64,000 bases of DNA from Perkinsus marinus ATCC 50983 (GCF_000006405.1 NW_003215766.1:339351-403350); one strand, 5' to 3'; shown: positions 12,201 to 24,759, numbered from the stretch's first letter. The notes: generated by a model not told the origin, from the sequence alone. Program-made: numbers and translations.

Positions 12201-15200
12201 CCAATTCACAGCGGTCATGACTTCCTGTTCGGCCGTTGAGGCAGTCACAATTCCCTCGGGCGCTTCATTTGTATGGGGTATGTTTCTCGGCGTTGGCGAG
12301 TCTGGCTTACGACCAGCTTGAGGGTTGAGTTCTACACTACTGATAGGACTCGATCCCGGCGCAGCAACTCCCTTCACAGAGACGATCTCGGGCTCATCCA
12401 GATCCACAATAGGGTCATCATATCGGATTTTGGCAGCATCCTGCAGACTATGACGAGTAATCCCTTCGGGTACCAATCCGCCTCTGTCGCCAGTAGTGGT
12501 GAGTGCTACAACATTATCAGGCGCTGGGTACTCCTCGGGGATCGATGGGATCAGTGCCTGGGTGAGCGGGGCGTTGGCTGCTTCAACCGCCTGGGAATAG
12601 CCACACTCCACGTCTGGGAAACCCTGTCGCTCAGTCTCAGGACTGCGGAGTGGCTCCACCTCAGACGAACGGAATGAGTCGACCTCAGAAGGGCGGAGTG
12701 GGTCGACCTCAGAAGGGCGGAACGGGTCGACCTCAGAAGGGCGGAGTGGGTCGACCTCAGACCGGTGTAATTGCTCGGCAGGTTCTGGTGGACTCAGCGG
12801 GGAAGATTCGACATGCCTTGATTCGAACAGCATTGCTGGAGCTGGAAGCTCCGAAGGTGGATGATCCACAAAGTGGTCCACACCAACCTCTGGTGGAGGG
12901 GGAAGCACCAGCGACGGCTGGGGAATCTTCTCGGTCTCAGCGGCTAATACAACAGTTTTGTCCGCACTGATGGGAACGGCTGCTAAAAGTTCAGCATGCA
13001 GCGCTTTCTGGCGGGCTCTGAGCCAAGAGGCGTAAGCTTCACCTGTCAAAGTGAACTCGATCGAGTGATGAATCCCAGTGGGGGATCCAATCCACACCTT
13101 CCGGCCAGCAATGGTCTCCCCTGGGCCACTCATCAGGTGACATCGTAGGAGCACACTATTGCTCGTTTGGTCGGAGGCTATGCATTCAGTAAGGGGGTCC
13201 AAATGAGGCAGTAGAAGGAGACACCATCCCACGCAAACGGGCACGTCGTTTGGTTCCTCCTCGACCAAATGGCAATGGAGCTCTACCGCCAGCGCGCAGT
13301 TGTCATCCAGGACCATATCGATGGTGTGATAAGTGGAGCTTACGAGGACAGGATTACCGCTATTGTCGCCTTCCATACGGAACGCCCATTCTGGTGATAT
13401 CCTCTGCAGCCCGTTGTGGGCGTAGACCGTCACAGTGTAGCGGTTCGAGAGCTCCACCCTCTCGTTACTGTCGGGTGTTCTGAAGCGCTGCGAGAAGTCT
13501 CGCGCTGCGAAGCGGATGGCATCTCTGAGTTCCGCAGTGGCATGATGGCTGCCAATGTCGACTGTGATACCTCCAATGGTGACGCCTGCTCGAGTTATGT
13601 GGGTAGTCTGGAGACAACCAACTGGGATCCCTGCAGCAGCAACATACCCAGCTGGGAGCATTCTCCGCATAGTGTTGGCCTCCTCCTCTTCTCCCGATAG
13701 AGAACAGAAAGCGACCTCGAGGCTCCCCCCAGTGGCCAGCCCAACTAGACTCCCAGTCGGCTGTTGAGTGGTGGCAAACGCTCCGATGACCTCGCGCTTT
13801 AAGAACGGCAAGACCCTCGGGGTTCCCTCCAACAGCACAGCACCACGGCTGAGAGCATGGTCAGCGGGGATCACGGTCCACCCCGCTGATAGTCTCTCGC
13901 CATCAGGATGGGTCAATGCCAGTTCCAGGATGACCCCAGTTTGAGCATCAGGCAAGGAGGAACCGGTATGGTATAGGAATGAGCCGCTCATATCGAAGTC
14001 GTGACCGGCAGGCGCGTCCACCTTCAGACCCACCGCTGTGCGACTGGTGATGACCTGGGTCTTCAAGTGGAACAAGGTGACGTACAACCGGTAGGAGACC
14101 ATAACTCCTCTGACCAGAGAGCTAGGGATAGGCGGGGCCGAGACCCGACCGATGTCTGAGGAATTGCCTATATCGAAATGACGTCAGTAAGTGCTCACCA
14201 ATTCTGTAAAGGATGGTGGGTCCCTGGTCAACTATCGACTGACTGGCCCTCAGTTGTCCAACACGGTGACCTCCCGTTCTTGCATTCGTGACAAACACGT
14301 CTTGTGGTCTAACTCGTTCCATTCGCCTCAGCCAATCGCGTACAGTCTGCCCGTCCTCTGTTTCTGATGACGGAAGCTCTACATGAGCGGTGACCTGGGT
14401 GCCGCAAAGGAACGAAGTTGTCTTGACATGCATGATCCTGGTAAGGGCTTACCGGAGCGCTGCCAGCCAGTGGGATGCTCGGAGCAGCGAGCTCGGGTGG
14501 GTCTCCAAGGAGTCCGGCTGCTTCTCTATGTGGCGGGTCATGCTGTCCTGCAGACGACGTTCGCCCTGTCGATAATTCTGGTATAGGAGGCAGTGCAGAC
14601 CCAAAGCCTTCAGTGGGGTGCGACCAAGGCAGAGATTCGAACAGTCCAAGAACAGGAATATTCGACGAATCCCTTCGTTCACTGCTCTGTTCGGTGACCG
14701 GCTCGGCAAGCTCCGTCACGCTCGGGGGTTGGCCCGTTCTCGATTCATCACCCGACGATACATCTTTATCTCCTTCATCAGCATCAATCGACCAAAGGTC
14801 ACTCGCAGAGTGCAAACTAGCATCTGCTGAGACACCAATCTGCATAGAGGAACCAACTGCTCCTGTTGTTTCTGGTCCCGAGACCTCCTTATCGCCCACT
14901 ATGGGTAAGGAGGCATCAGCTGATGAGTCTACAGAGGACTCAGCCGCGGTGAACGGTACGACCATATCGTCGACTTCCGCAGCCAAAGGCGTCAGTAGAT
15001 CTAACTCTTGGTCGGATCCTGGGCTTATATGATCATCATCATCATCAAGAGGCAGTAAAGGCAACTGACCGACACAAGCTCGGTCACCCATATTCCAATC
15101 AACACGGAAGTGACGACCAGTGTGGCCTCACCTGGTGGTCTTTCGGGTGAGTCTCGACTTTGGAGTCATCTCCAAGATTGAGGATGTCCTCAAAACCTGC

Positions 15201-15303
15201 ATCAGCACTCCCCGTTGACTTCTTCTTAGGGCTGTAAATTGGCCCCGAAGGTGGCGTGAGGGCCTCCTCTAGCAGCTGGTCCAGAAGGTCTAGCGTGTCT
15301 GCC
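9300..15303 (-). CDS. NPHP4: Nephrocystin-4-like ciliary transition-zone protein (multi-exon)
   Basis: The start MADTLDLLDQLLEEAL is preceded directly by ...CTCCATAG, a good cis or trans splice acceptor. Exons: 15303-15127; ~15085-14455 (acidic, Ser-rich, Asp run from an ATC repeat); ~14425-14200; 14145-11990; ~11900-11690; 11630-10210; then small exons to about 9300. The large exons carry the NPHP4 signature: YRLYVTLFHLKTQ near the start of the core, and later YFTVPFTNPLSVEALYSVRV, DPIEWRYIVKSRGF, LLRPGQMVELPFRFLSL and VVELVIPGPLGFLVDQVARC, which match the MSP-like repeats of nephrocystin-4. The predicted place is the base of the flagellum. At roughly 1,800-1,900 residues it is longer than the ~1,400-residue human protein, mainly through the acidic insert. 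Terminal exons are not resolved. Confidence 0.7.
12640..12765 (-). repeat. Coding 24-bp tandem repeat (SEVDPLRP x ~5) in the NPHP4-like gene
   Basis: About five units of eight residues (SEVDPLRP, SEVDPFRP, SEVDPLRP, SEVDSFRS, SEVEPLRS) with the DNA core GGGTCGACCTCAGAAGGGCG repeated. It lies in the disordered central insert and probably varies in copy number between strains. Confidence 0.9.
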
Positions 15304-15379
15304 ATCTATGGAGCTCCAAAGTTAAAGGTATCCATGGCGCGACAAATTGACGGAATACAGCGCGCCAACAGAGAAGAAA

Positions 15380-18300
15380 CTAGAGCATTCGAAGACTAAT
15401 TCGCGGCTTTCTTGGATTAGAGCGGTCGACCTCCAGTACTGATACACGAACCTGATAGAATCATCCGGCCTAGTGGAGTGCACCGCATCAGAAGGTGGCG
15501 GGCTTAAACTCCACGCAGAGCATGACCAACACTCCACCCTTACATGCTGATTGACGGTGAGCGAGTCCAGTGTCACCATTGGCAAGAGATTAGAAACATG
15601 AATAAGCCCCGTCACAGACTCCGCGCAATCGAGATGGACAAATGCTCCGAACGATACAACGTTCTTTACTGAGCCTTCGAGATGTGCACCAACCTACAAA
15701 GGGTAGAAACCTCTGGTGACGATACTCGAAATAAGCCACAGCAGACGAGGGTGCGACGACTGATTAACAATCATTAGATTCATGGCATCGTAGATGTGGT
15801 GCGATACAGTTGCAGCATCGTTATCTCAGTGGAAGGCGTTCTACCCTCACATCAACGCCTCGCGCATGGCCATTGAATCGGCGGTGGAATCCTACCTCCA
15901 GCTCGGTGATCCCACATCCGCTTCTATAAGGAGGGTACTCTATCTCTGGAGGCCGATACCGTTCGGGATGCTCCAGGCGGACATCCCTATCGGACCCTAC
16001 CAACTCAGTGAGGACCTCCGCTGAGGTGGTCCTGGCCTATGAGGGAGCAGTACATCGACCAGCAAACTACCGATGTTCACCTGTTCTGAATCCTCTTCAC
16101 AGCTCACGTGCTGCAGCAGAGAGTTGAGATCTGATCCTAGCACTCAAATGCTTTTCTTCCTAGCCTCACGATCGACCTTCTCCTCTATGGGTCTCTATCA
16201 GACGCTTCAATTGACGAGCACAGTCGTAGGACTCAGGATGGATGCCAGTGGAGTCCAGGGGCTCGCTGCCATCGTAGACCCGTATCTGCACACAAATCTC
16301 ACCATCTCTGCTAGCTTGATCGGACTACAATCAGGCGCCATTATATTCGTCACATAGTGTAAATTCTGGCTAGTCTACTGAGAACGCTGATTCTGCAATC
16401 CTCATCAGATGTGATCACTGAATAATCCACCCTCAGCTGTGGGCTGCTACGACAACTTCGGAATTTCCGAGTCAGAAAGACATTCACTTCAGGTAAAAAA
16501 ATAAACGCTCTAATACTATAGTGTCCGAGCTTGCCTACAAATCCTGCTGCTTGCTGAAACACAGCAGCTCCTATTCCCTTCACTTTCTTCAGTTCCTCTC
16601 GACAGGTAAATCTACCATTACTCGTCCGATACTCCACAATGCGCTTGGCTGTCCCAGCATTGAGACCAGCAACGTACCTGCAACACATACAGCACTAGGT
16701 TACCAGTCTCGCTACCTCAACAGCTGCACACTAGCCGTGTTGAGGTCAACCCCGACCTGGCACACGCACCACTGTATTGCTTGGGTCAACGCTGAGTCTA
16801 ATTGTTTGGGGGGCATGTCGTGCTGGAAAAGGCCCACTCCCTGACACGATCGTGAAGCTGGTCAAGTCGGAATAGCAATACGATATTCTTCGGCTCCAAC
16901 TTGACGTATTCTGCTATCGGGTCCAAGACACGCCTGGCTATCGATACCGCACCTCTGAAAGATATGTCCATGTCGGGAAGCTCGGCTGCGGCAACCTGAG
17001 CAGATTCGCTAGCCAAGAGGTAACCTCCCAAAGCCTTACTGCTCCTGCTGAATAGATACTGGCACCGCATTCGTCAACTACACAGATACCAACGTTCATA
17101 TGAGGGGGTAAGACTCTTCGTATCGATTCGACCGCTTCCGCAGAACCCTGCGATGTGCGTTCTTACCATAGCAAGAAATACCCTCCTACCTGACCATCGC
17201 CGACAACCACTAGACTGCAAGTCCACTGTGAGACCTTCTGCACCAGCTGCTCCGGACCCAAGGCACTCGATCCTGCAATCCAAACAATACAGGTGATCTC
17301 GGGCCCCCATCGAGCCCCACCAGGACGAGTCCAGAACTTGAACATGTCCAGGACCTCTCCCGTAGCAGAGATGACCACACACTTGTGCCCATTCACGTAG
17401 CCCGGGTCCACACCAACTACCGTCGCGTCCTTCTCGACACGAATTGGAGGACACATCAGTTTGACACTGACATTGTCAGTGAATGTCTTTATAGCGAAAT
17501 CTTCAGCGGGGACGGTCAAACGCTCCGACCGGAACTCCCTCGCCAAAGACTTCTCTATAGTGTCTACCGTCCTCCTAATCACAGTTGGGATCATCTTCGC
17601 ACACAAGCACGTCCCGTGACCGCTTGCCAGATAGCGTTCTTGGAGGCACCCGTAGAGCTGTGTGGTGGCAGGAAACACTATCTTCACACGTAGCTCCTTA
17701 GCGGCCTCGCCCCGCTTGATAGCGAGCCACTCGTGAGGCTTCACTCTGTCCAGTCTTCTCTTGAGGCCGCCGTAGCTGGAGTATCTACGAATGCAACTAT
17801 CAAGTAGGGCTCTGAAGCCTGACCGTACTGCTGCTTCGGCTGCTTCGGCTTCACCTTGATCTTCCCTTTTGGAGTAGAGGTGCGCTTAACAATACCTTTT
17901 ACCTCCAAGCGAGCCCGGCTAGCCAGCATCGAGCGACATATAGATCTAACCTCTTGGTCGTGTGCTGAGGAGGAGACATCATCCACCTATCGCTAAGTAG
18001 ACCCGTGTGGGAGCCTGCGACGACTCACCTAGCCTGTATGTGAGAATAGCAACCACCGCTGCCTCAACATCCGTTTCTTCTTCAGATGCCGCAACCTGGC
18101 CACAGAGGATAACAAAGCATGGATAAAGGAGCTGATATTGTCCAGGTATTTCCTACTCAACTTCGAGTTTTAAACATTCGTACTATAAGTTCAGTTCTAT
18201 AGCGTGAGCACACTTCAGATGACGCATGGTCCCTGCTATGTATTAGCAAGCACCTGAGCTTGTCGGCGGAGCTGGTCGGTCCTCATAAGACACCCCCCAG

Positions 18301-18770
18301 GGCTCGCTTGGCCAGCCGCACTCAAGATGACATCAGCTGCAGGTCCGAAACCTAGCAGCGGCTGAATCCGACCCAATTGCATCCGTTCCTCACCAGCGTC
18401 AATAGCTGCTTGTGCTTTGGTCTTCCGCTTCGTTTGAGGAGCTCTACTACACATAATATCTGCAATGTCCTCAGCACGGCAATCACTCGCGCAGAGGTAT
18501 TGGAATGTCTGCTCGTCCAGAGCTCTCCTTGAGGCCAGGGCCCTACACGGTCACGATCGAGGCCGCCTGAACAGTTACACCCCACTTGACGCATTTGAGC
18601 CTCTTCTCCTCAACAACCCGCTCTCTCTCGAGCTGCTTGTGAACTTTAACGATGGTCTCCTCAGGAAGGCCGACATAACCTCGCCGGTATCGAGCAACAA
18701 AGGGGAGTGTGCACCCTTCCGATTCGAACAACTTCACCGCTCGTCCAACCTGGCATCAATAAAAGGTTTC
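15380..18770 (-). CDS. Tex/SRBD1-type S1 RNA-binding protein (multi-exon)
   Basis: Exons in order show the whole Tex architecture. N-terminal domain: [19 protein letters not shown] (~18735). YqgF/RuvC-like nuclease fold: [18 protein letters not shown] (~17420). Then [26 protein letters not shown] (~16960-16880), the hallmark of Tex. Helix-hairpin-helix: [17 protein letters not shown]...[15 protein letters not shown] (~16680-16530). Next, [17 protein letters not shown] (~16260). The C-terminal S1 domain is [19 protein letters not shown] (~15690) plus [16 protein letters not shown] ending at 15380. Family members bind RNA or DNA and act in transcription or ribosome-linked processes; SRBD1 is the animal homologue. 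The exact first exon is not found. Its stop is only 76 bp from the NPHP4-like start. Confidence 0.8.
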
Positions 18771-18779
18771 TAATCACAC

Positions 18780-19733
18780 CACGACGAGTACCTCAGCGAG
18801 GCGAGGCAGTAGGCCAAGATCCCTACTGCAGGACTGACTAAGACGTAGGAGGCGACCTTCCTCTAGTGCTGCTACAGGATCGCCCTGATGGAGATGGCTG
18901 CGTTGAGTGAGGACTTCACAAGATGGAAGTTACCTTAAGAGAGGTTCGTGTCGCTGCACTTGAAGACGCTCTCGGGGTGAACGACAGATCCCCAGTGAAA
19001 CCCAACCGGGGCTTTTTCGCAACACTCTCGTTGGCTTGGCGTCCACACTCTCTTTTCATGTGACAATCACGAGTAAGGCAAACAACTACCGCCGATAAAA
19101 GTCTCCATTCCCGCTACCTGTCCCTCGCAGTCTCACAACACGCGACTCTTGTCTCTGTCACAATCTAAAGCCATATAGACTGCGACATCTATAAACTACT
19201 TGTTATTCTCTCGGTATCATTTCATTATTTCTGATTATATAAAGTAGCGACTAACATATTCTTTCATTCGCCATATCTAGTTTTACAAGGTCACAGGTTG
19301 TGATCTTTTAAAAATAGATTCCACAGCACTGACTCACAGCAGTTAGTGCTGCCACACTTGAGTGACCCTAGAGTCCTCGAATCGTGCAGTCCCTGGAAAA
19401 TCCCTCAGATCACAGCTACCGAGGAGCTCTCTGATTAAACAACACAGCATTGACGGGGTGAACGTAGAGACTGCCTGAGTGACGAAAAGGAATGTCCGAG
19501 CAGTAAGAAAAGGATGGGAATAACAGTGACAGTGTGAACATCCCTCAACGTCGCCTCAAACGTTTTTTCTGCCGTGAGGTCCCTCCCCCACTGGTCGCGT
19601 CATTCGCCTTCACGGCGACACCCATGTCCTCCTCCTCATCCACCACCATGCTTTCGTCAAAGCATGACGAGTTCATCTGTGGTGATCGCTTCACCGCTCG
19701 AGCATAGGGCTGCAACGCCTGAAAGTCACCGTG
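18780..19733. other. Intergenic, no recognised gene
   Basis: An AT-richer stretch at 19190-19320 and short frames only. The missing first exon of the Tex-like gene may lie in its left part, but I could not identify it. Confidence 0.5.
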
Positions 19734-20570
19734 TCATATTCCTCCTCTCACATCAGCTCTCACTATGACTAGGTTCTCTGCAATCATCACTATCCTCGCT
19801 GTACAGCCCACCACCGTGAGACCAAAGGGAAGCCAGTGGCCCCTCGACAATAGCTCCCTCATTGGGGCTGCTGCTGCGAAGGCGTCCTTAGCCAAGCCTT
19901 CCAACGACGCGATCACCGTCCGAGCATACTGGCCACTGAGGGGAGGACAAAACCATCGTGGTCGGGCCTGTGAACATTGCCACTGCATACCTCCCATCCG
20001 CTGCATTGTCCGCTTCAGCCCGTGCTAGCACGGCTGACCAAGCAGAGATGTTATTGCTATCACTGGAGCCAGCGGTGTCGAGAAGAGCATCTAAGTTCCG
20101 CTGCAGTTTTCGAAGAGCTCCGAAATAGGGGAGTCTGAACAAAGAGTTTCAAACTCGGAAAATTCTCTCCTGTTGATGATGACATTCAGCTTCGCGAATT
20201 CTAAATAAACCGTCAACAACATCCCTCCGGAGCCTATAATTTCCTCACAAATTTCCCTACGTCAAATCGACAAGACGAGCCTGTTCCGATACTCATCTTC
20301 CCGAGTACTCGGAAAAGATACATTCCGGAGCTTGAAGGGGTACTAAGTGAGAATTTCATCCGAGATGAATTTCCCTAGAGATGCCTTTTAGCCGCGAACG
20401 ATCAAAAGCGATTGGTTTATATGAAAATGATATCCCGATTGGACTCACCTCCCATGCGCGTTGTTCATCTTATAAATAAGACTCGCTAGCACGTTTCGCT
20501 CACAGAGGAGCTGGTCGATCGAAAATTGAGGATTTACGCCAGAGCCACCTCCGCTGCTGGTGACAGCCAT
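19734..20570 (-). CDS. Nepro/RMP1-like protein (RNase MRP-associated family)
   Basis: Exon 1 (20570-~20447) begins MAVTSSGGG and contains LLCERNVLASLIYKMNNAHG, ending at a GTGAGT donor. Exon 2 starts at ...TTGTTCAG and continues in phase with LPYFGALRKLQRNLDALL. A later exon gives ASLEGLAKDAFAAAAPMREL, then RGHWLPFGLTVVGCTARIVM. This order (a buried E-x-x-x-L-x-x-L-I-Y-K helix, an aromatic-L-R-x-L-x-R helix, and a late 'P-L-x-L-T-x-x-x-x-x-A-R-I' helix) is the pattern of the Nepro/RMP1 family, whose yeast member is a subunit of RNase MRP. The C-terminus is taken at the stop at 19734 but may extend. Assignment is from family memory, not a search. Confidence 0.55.
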
Positions 20571-20691
20571 GGTGATACTAAGTCCCAGCACTGTACGTCA
20601 TAAACCGGTAGACAACTGAACACAAGACTGCCCTTTCCTCAACATGTCGTTGTCCCCAAGAGGATATTCCATGTAGGCTTCAATGCTAATT

Positions 20692-23600
20692 TCAACACCC
20701 TTGTCCCCACAGTTCAACAGCTGTTTCCCAATCGACGCTTCCGAGGTCGCCAGTCTTCCCTGCTATCAGTGCTCGAACATTCCCTTTGGACAAAGCTGGT
20801 GCCTCCGGTGGGACCGCTGCTCGATTGCCGCGATGCGCCAGTGACATTTCTGATCCAACTTTCTCTTCCACCACAGTGGTAGTGAGGGAGAAGAGCGGCA
20901 CTGTACGGCTTAATGCGACAGCCGTGCTGAAGATGGACAGCCCATAAAGCGAGAAGGACCAGGGCGATCAAGACGAGGCACTCTGCTCACCTAGTATGAT
21001 TGAGTCTAGCAGCAAACCGCTGCAGCCCTTCGGCGATCGACAACGACTGTGACATCAGTTTCCGCGATAACATGATCTAAGCATCGGAATGCCCTCAAGT
21101 CGTAGTGGCCCAGCATCTCACAAAGGCCAGTGTGAAGGCCTCGGGTGAGAGGGTGAGAACAGAGCTGTACTGCTCCTTATGGCTCATCGGTAGACTAGTA
21201 GCCTTGCTCCCATCATGGTGAGCTGGATGACCAACCTCATGACTGAGGCAACCGTGACCATCACCGGGGATGATGGACCTACCTTGCATCGTAGAAAATC
21301 CTTTGTAGTGGTAGTCGGCTACAGCCTCGCACGTCATCACGGGAGTTGGAGGAAATCTCAAACTCCTTACAGAACCTCATGAACCCTTCGAGCGACATCC
21401 CTTCCACCTGAGTACGTCATGGACTAGTGATACCGGAGCGAGAAGTGGCCATGGAGTGGTATCAAGAGCAGCAACTCACTTCAGCATAGTGATTGAATAG
21501 AGTCCGGATGCCCGGATGAAGATGCGTTAACGTCTTGCTAAGGCCGGAGTGAGGATCCTGGAGATCAGATAGGCACTCATGAACCAGTTCGCCATCAGCA
21601 CCACCAGGGGAGCCCAAGACCTGCCAAGAGGAACGAGGAAGAAAGGCCGTGTGGTGCCTCAGAAGAAGCCTCAGAATTTGATCTCAGCAATGGTCAGCCT
21701 ATGGCTACTTCGAAACGCGATTTTAATCGCTTCTCAAAATTCGATTTCTACGCCGCCAAGGTATCACCTCCAAAAGCGGTCTGATCTTCTCCACCGTGAT
21801 TTTTCTCAATATTTCAGCGTCCGTAAGCCCAAGCCTACCATGATGGCCATAAAATGCTCGGGCGACCTGAACCATATCCTCGCTACTCTAGATTAACCCA
21901 AGTGTAACATACCCGCACAAGGGCCCTTTGGAAGCCGTCACGGTCCAGATAATGCCGATGCTTCGCTGAGCTTCTGTTCTTAGCACGCTCAGTGCTCCTC
22001 AGGAATATCAAGTCAGCGGCTACCGACGTGAGGAGCTGACTGCCGTTGGCTGAACCACCATGCTACTCTAAAGCACCTCGCCTCCCGTACTGTGTCTCAC
22101 CTGGCGCTTCGGCATTTGTTGCTTTCATCAAACCAGCATCTCGCAGGAAGCGGTGAAACTACCAAATGGACCGTTAGCCGACCTATTCCGAATCTTCCAC
22201 TGAGCGTGCTTGGATTCATCACGATCTGCCGCCTATATCCGACACCATAATCAAAATATAATATAATAACGGAGTTCCACCCGTTTAACGGGGTGTGGCG
22301 TACTACTCCATGTAAACTATAAGACGTGTATCTCAATACGACTAATAACACAATTGTTTTCTGCAAAGTAAACTGTGAAGTATATTTTTCACTAGTGTTT
22401 TTTATATCACGGTAGAAACTCCAATATAATAACTGGACTTCATCATTCTGACCTTAGCCGTCCCTAACTGCGTCCGATTGAGTGGATTGCCCAGCATTGC
22501 ATAGTAGGAAAACACCGACGTAATAAGATCGTCCTCCTCCTCGGGAAGCCCGATCTCAGTTGAGACATCGCTACCTCCATCACTGACGACCACCGAGTGA
22601 CTCCGCATCGCTCGAGAGACCATCCTAACTAGGTGATCAAATTCACCTACCAGCCAAGAATTACCTCCGCACAGGTCGCGGCTGTTGTGGCGAATTCAAC
22701 ACAACTCCCTCGAGGTTCGCCGGCAGCAGTCTTAATGGCTTCGACGATGCTCTCGCTACCATCGGGAGTGCGGCAAATCTAACACGTCCCTGAGAGCATC
22801 CATAGCCTCCAAGATACCTACCTCCCTGCGCGCACAGCGAAGATTCCACTCACCTTAGACTGGTCCATTCTATCAAGCAACCTGACCAGCCGTGCGGCAT
22901 CCGTCTGCGTTGAGGCAGGAGCCCCTGTGACCACGTCCAAGTCGGTGAACAGAACCCCAGCCGTCTGAACGTAGCGCCCAACTATGCGGACCATACCGGC
23001 CTACCAGCCTACTCTTAGTAGCGCCGCTTCGAAGTGAGTATAGGTAAAATAGCGGCCGCCAAGTGACGATCTCCTGGCGGCCCTTTCGGCGATTCTCTCA
23101 TCCTTCATAACGCTGCGGAATACTTGGAAGATTTGAGACTTTGGCAGGATAACCGGGCACAGCTCAAAATCTAAGATACACAAAGAGAGCCACATCTCGA
23201 CAACGTTCCCCAGGCATCATCGCGATCAGTTGATAGAATGCCAACATTCATTGAGGGGGACTCCATGAAGGATACAGTCACAAGCACAGGAGCCAGACGA
23301 GTCGAGTTGTTGCTCATTCATAATCAGACCAATGACAAAGGATACAGTCACGAAGGCCCAAAACACCCACGGAGTAGGCACTAAGACTAGAGCCTGCTGA
23401 ATGAACACTATCTCCCACTATTGTGTGATAGTACTTCCCAAGCAAGGATACTACCTATGAAGACCTGACACAACTGCTTCTGAGAATAGCCGTGCAGGGC
23501 GTGTGTAGCCGCGGCACTCTTGTCTTTCTCAGGGTCTTCACCGTGGAGTTCCATTGGGAAGTATCCACTATATAACCTGATGCCACAGATCGACTACCGC

Positions 23601-24660
23601 GCGCCACGAAATTGAGTCCCCACCGTATGAGCGGCCGTCGGCAAGCATCGAAGACTCTGACCACCTCCTCGTCGACTTCTCTCTTCTCGCCAGAGCCTAT
23701 CACCGTACAACAATATCCAATAACATACATACCCGATGACTCTACAACTTGACAAGCGAGACTCCTCCAAAGACCACACGCCTCCTCCTTAATCACCTTC
23801 AGACTGTTCCACGATGCCAACAGCAGCAGCTTTCGGGTCTTCTACTATTCCCTCCATGTCAAAGCTAGACAGATGTTCAGAGTAAAGTCGGGCCAGAGAT
23901 ACTGCAGGATTCCCCGTCTGATATCTACCAAAAACGACAATAGTGGAGTTTCACCCGTGATATGAGAAAACACTAGTGAAAAATATGTTTCACGACTACT
24001 GCATATCGCGAATATTGGGTTTCTTTTTCACAGAGTATTACGCCACTTTACGTAGAGTGGGTGAAACTCCAATGTCATAATATATCTTCGGTTTCCAAAG
24101 CTACCTCATCAAAATTGACACAAGACTTGGGGTAGAAGTGTACAAAAACCAACGAGAATTCCCCGATCTTTCCTCCGAATTTCCAAAAAAAAATCTAAGT
24201 AGAGTACAAGGAGATTGTCCCATTCTCCTGGTTGACCATGACCACATTCCGCCACACTAGACAAACAAGCAGACAATCCACACAACTTACTTCTCCTCAG
24301 CGACAGCAACGACAGCGTCCATGAACTGGTACTTATTAAGACCTGGTACCGCCTGGTCTCCACTGCTGTGTATCTGGAAGCACGCATAAGCCGCAATTCC
24401 AGCAGACAATATCACCCTAGTGTATATCAAGTCAACGCGAACATCTGTGAGCCCGTTGCCCTTGTGCTCCTCGTCAATGATGCCGCTGTCCAAGCACATC
24501 CTTCTCAGCTTTGATGCACGCAACAGCCTCTCCCCAGGGTGGCTGGACGGGGATGCATAGTAGTTAAAGATGCCCAACAGGGTTCGCTGACAGCAGACAA
24601 CGATACGGCCACCGAGCTGAGCAATACACACAAGAAGGATCTTCATGATCTCTAGTAAAC
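20692..24660 (-). CDS. Protein with repeated p25-alpha/EF-hand-like units (putative ciliary or cytoskeletal protein)
   Basis: I could chain exons by phase. One gives TLLGIFNYYASPSSHPGERL, then LRRMCLDSGIIDEE, VDLIYTR and NKYQFMDAVVAVAEE (24590-24291). A later one gives ARLYSEHLSSFDMEGIVEDP. Another joins EEVVRVFDACRRPLIR to LYSGYFPMELHGEDPEK across intron 23577-23623, then QLCQVFIDFELCPVILPKSQ..FTYTHFEAALLRVG. A second N-unit reads ITSVFSYYAMLGNPLN..LGTAK joined to FHRFLRDAGLMKATNAEAP across intron 22159-22452, followed by MSLEGFMRFCKEFEI. The alternation of 'F-x-Y-Y-A/S-x-x-G...K-x-x-R-x-x-R-D-x-G-L-M/I' and 'F-x-D-F-E-I/L' units resembles the TPPP/p25-alpha fold seen in flagellar proteins. 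Two of its introns carry the MITE and one carries the 18-bp motif. Start uncertain (possibly as far right as ~25180). Confidence 0.5.
22271..22423. mobile_element. MITE-like element, copy 1 (intronic, with 10-bp target duplication)
   Basis: 153 bp with inverted ends GGAGTTCCACCCG and GTAGAAACTCC. It is flanked on both sides by ATATAATAAC (22261-22270 and 22424-22433), a perfect 10-bp direct repeat that looks like a target-site duplication. It lies inside intron 22159-22452 of the p25-like gene. The inner sequence shares GTGAA(G/A)(A)TATATTTTTCACTAGTGTTTTT-type blocks with the other copies. Confidence 0.75.
23597..23613 (-). repeat. 18-bp intronic motif, in p25-like gene intron 23577-23623
   Basis: CCGCGCGCCACGAAATT on plus. 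The 47-nt GT-AG intron is supported by exact phase joining of CRRPLIR to LYSGYFPM. Confidence 0.8.
23945..24070. mobile_element. MITE-like element, copy 2 (intronic)
   Basis: 126 bp running from GGAGTTTCACCCGTGATATG to GGGTGAAACTCC. The 12-bp ends are perfect inverted repeats (GGAGTTTCACCC). It sits in the intron running left from 24290 to about 23925 of the p25-like gene. It is in the opposite orientation to copy 3 and shares with it the blocks CACGACTACTGCATA.. and ACGCCACTTTACGT. No clear target-site duplication. Confidence 0.75.
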
Positions 24661-24759
24661 TACTACGGTACCAGAACAACCGGTGGACCCTTCCCAACCG
24701 AACTACTAGGCTAAGGCCGCGATATCCTACTATTTCATACCCAACTACGAGAGACACTC

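Noticed and set aside
12650-12970. Plus-strand frame with RPQKGG repeats
   Set aside because: Antisense shadow of the SEVDPLRP repeat in the NPHP4-like gene.
15794-16024. 76-codon plus-strand frame
   Set aside because: Lies opposite the Tex-like gene, between its GIHPESY exon and S1 exon, with no supporting signature.
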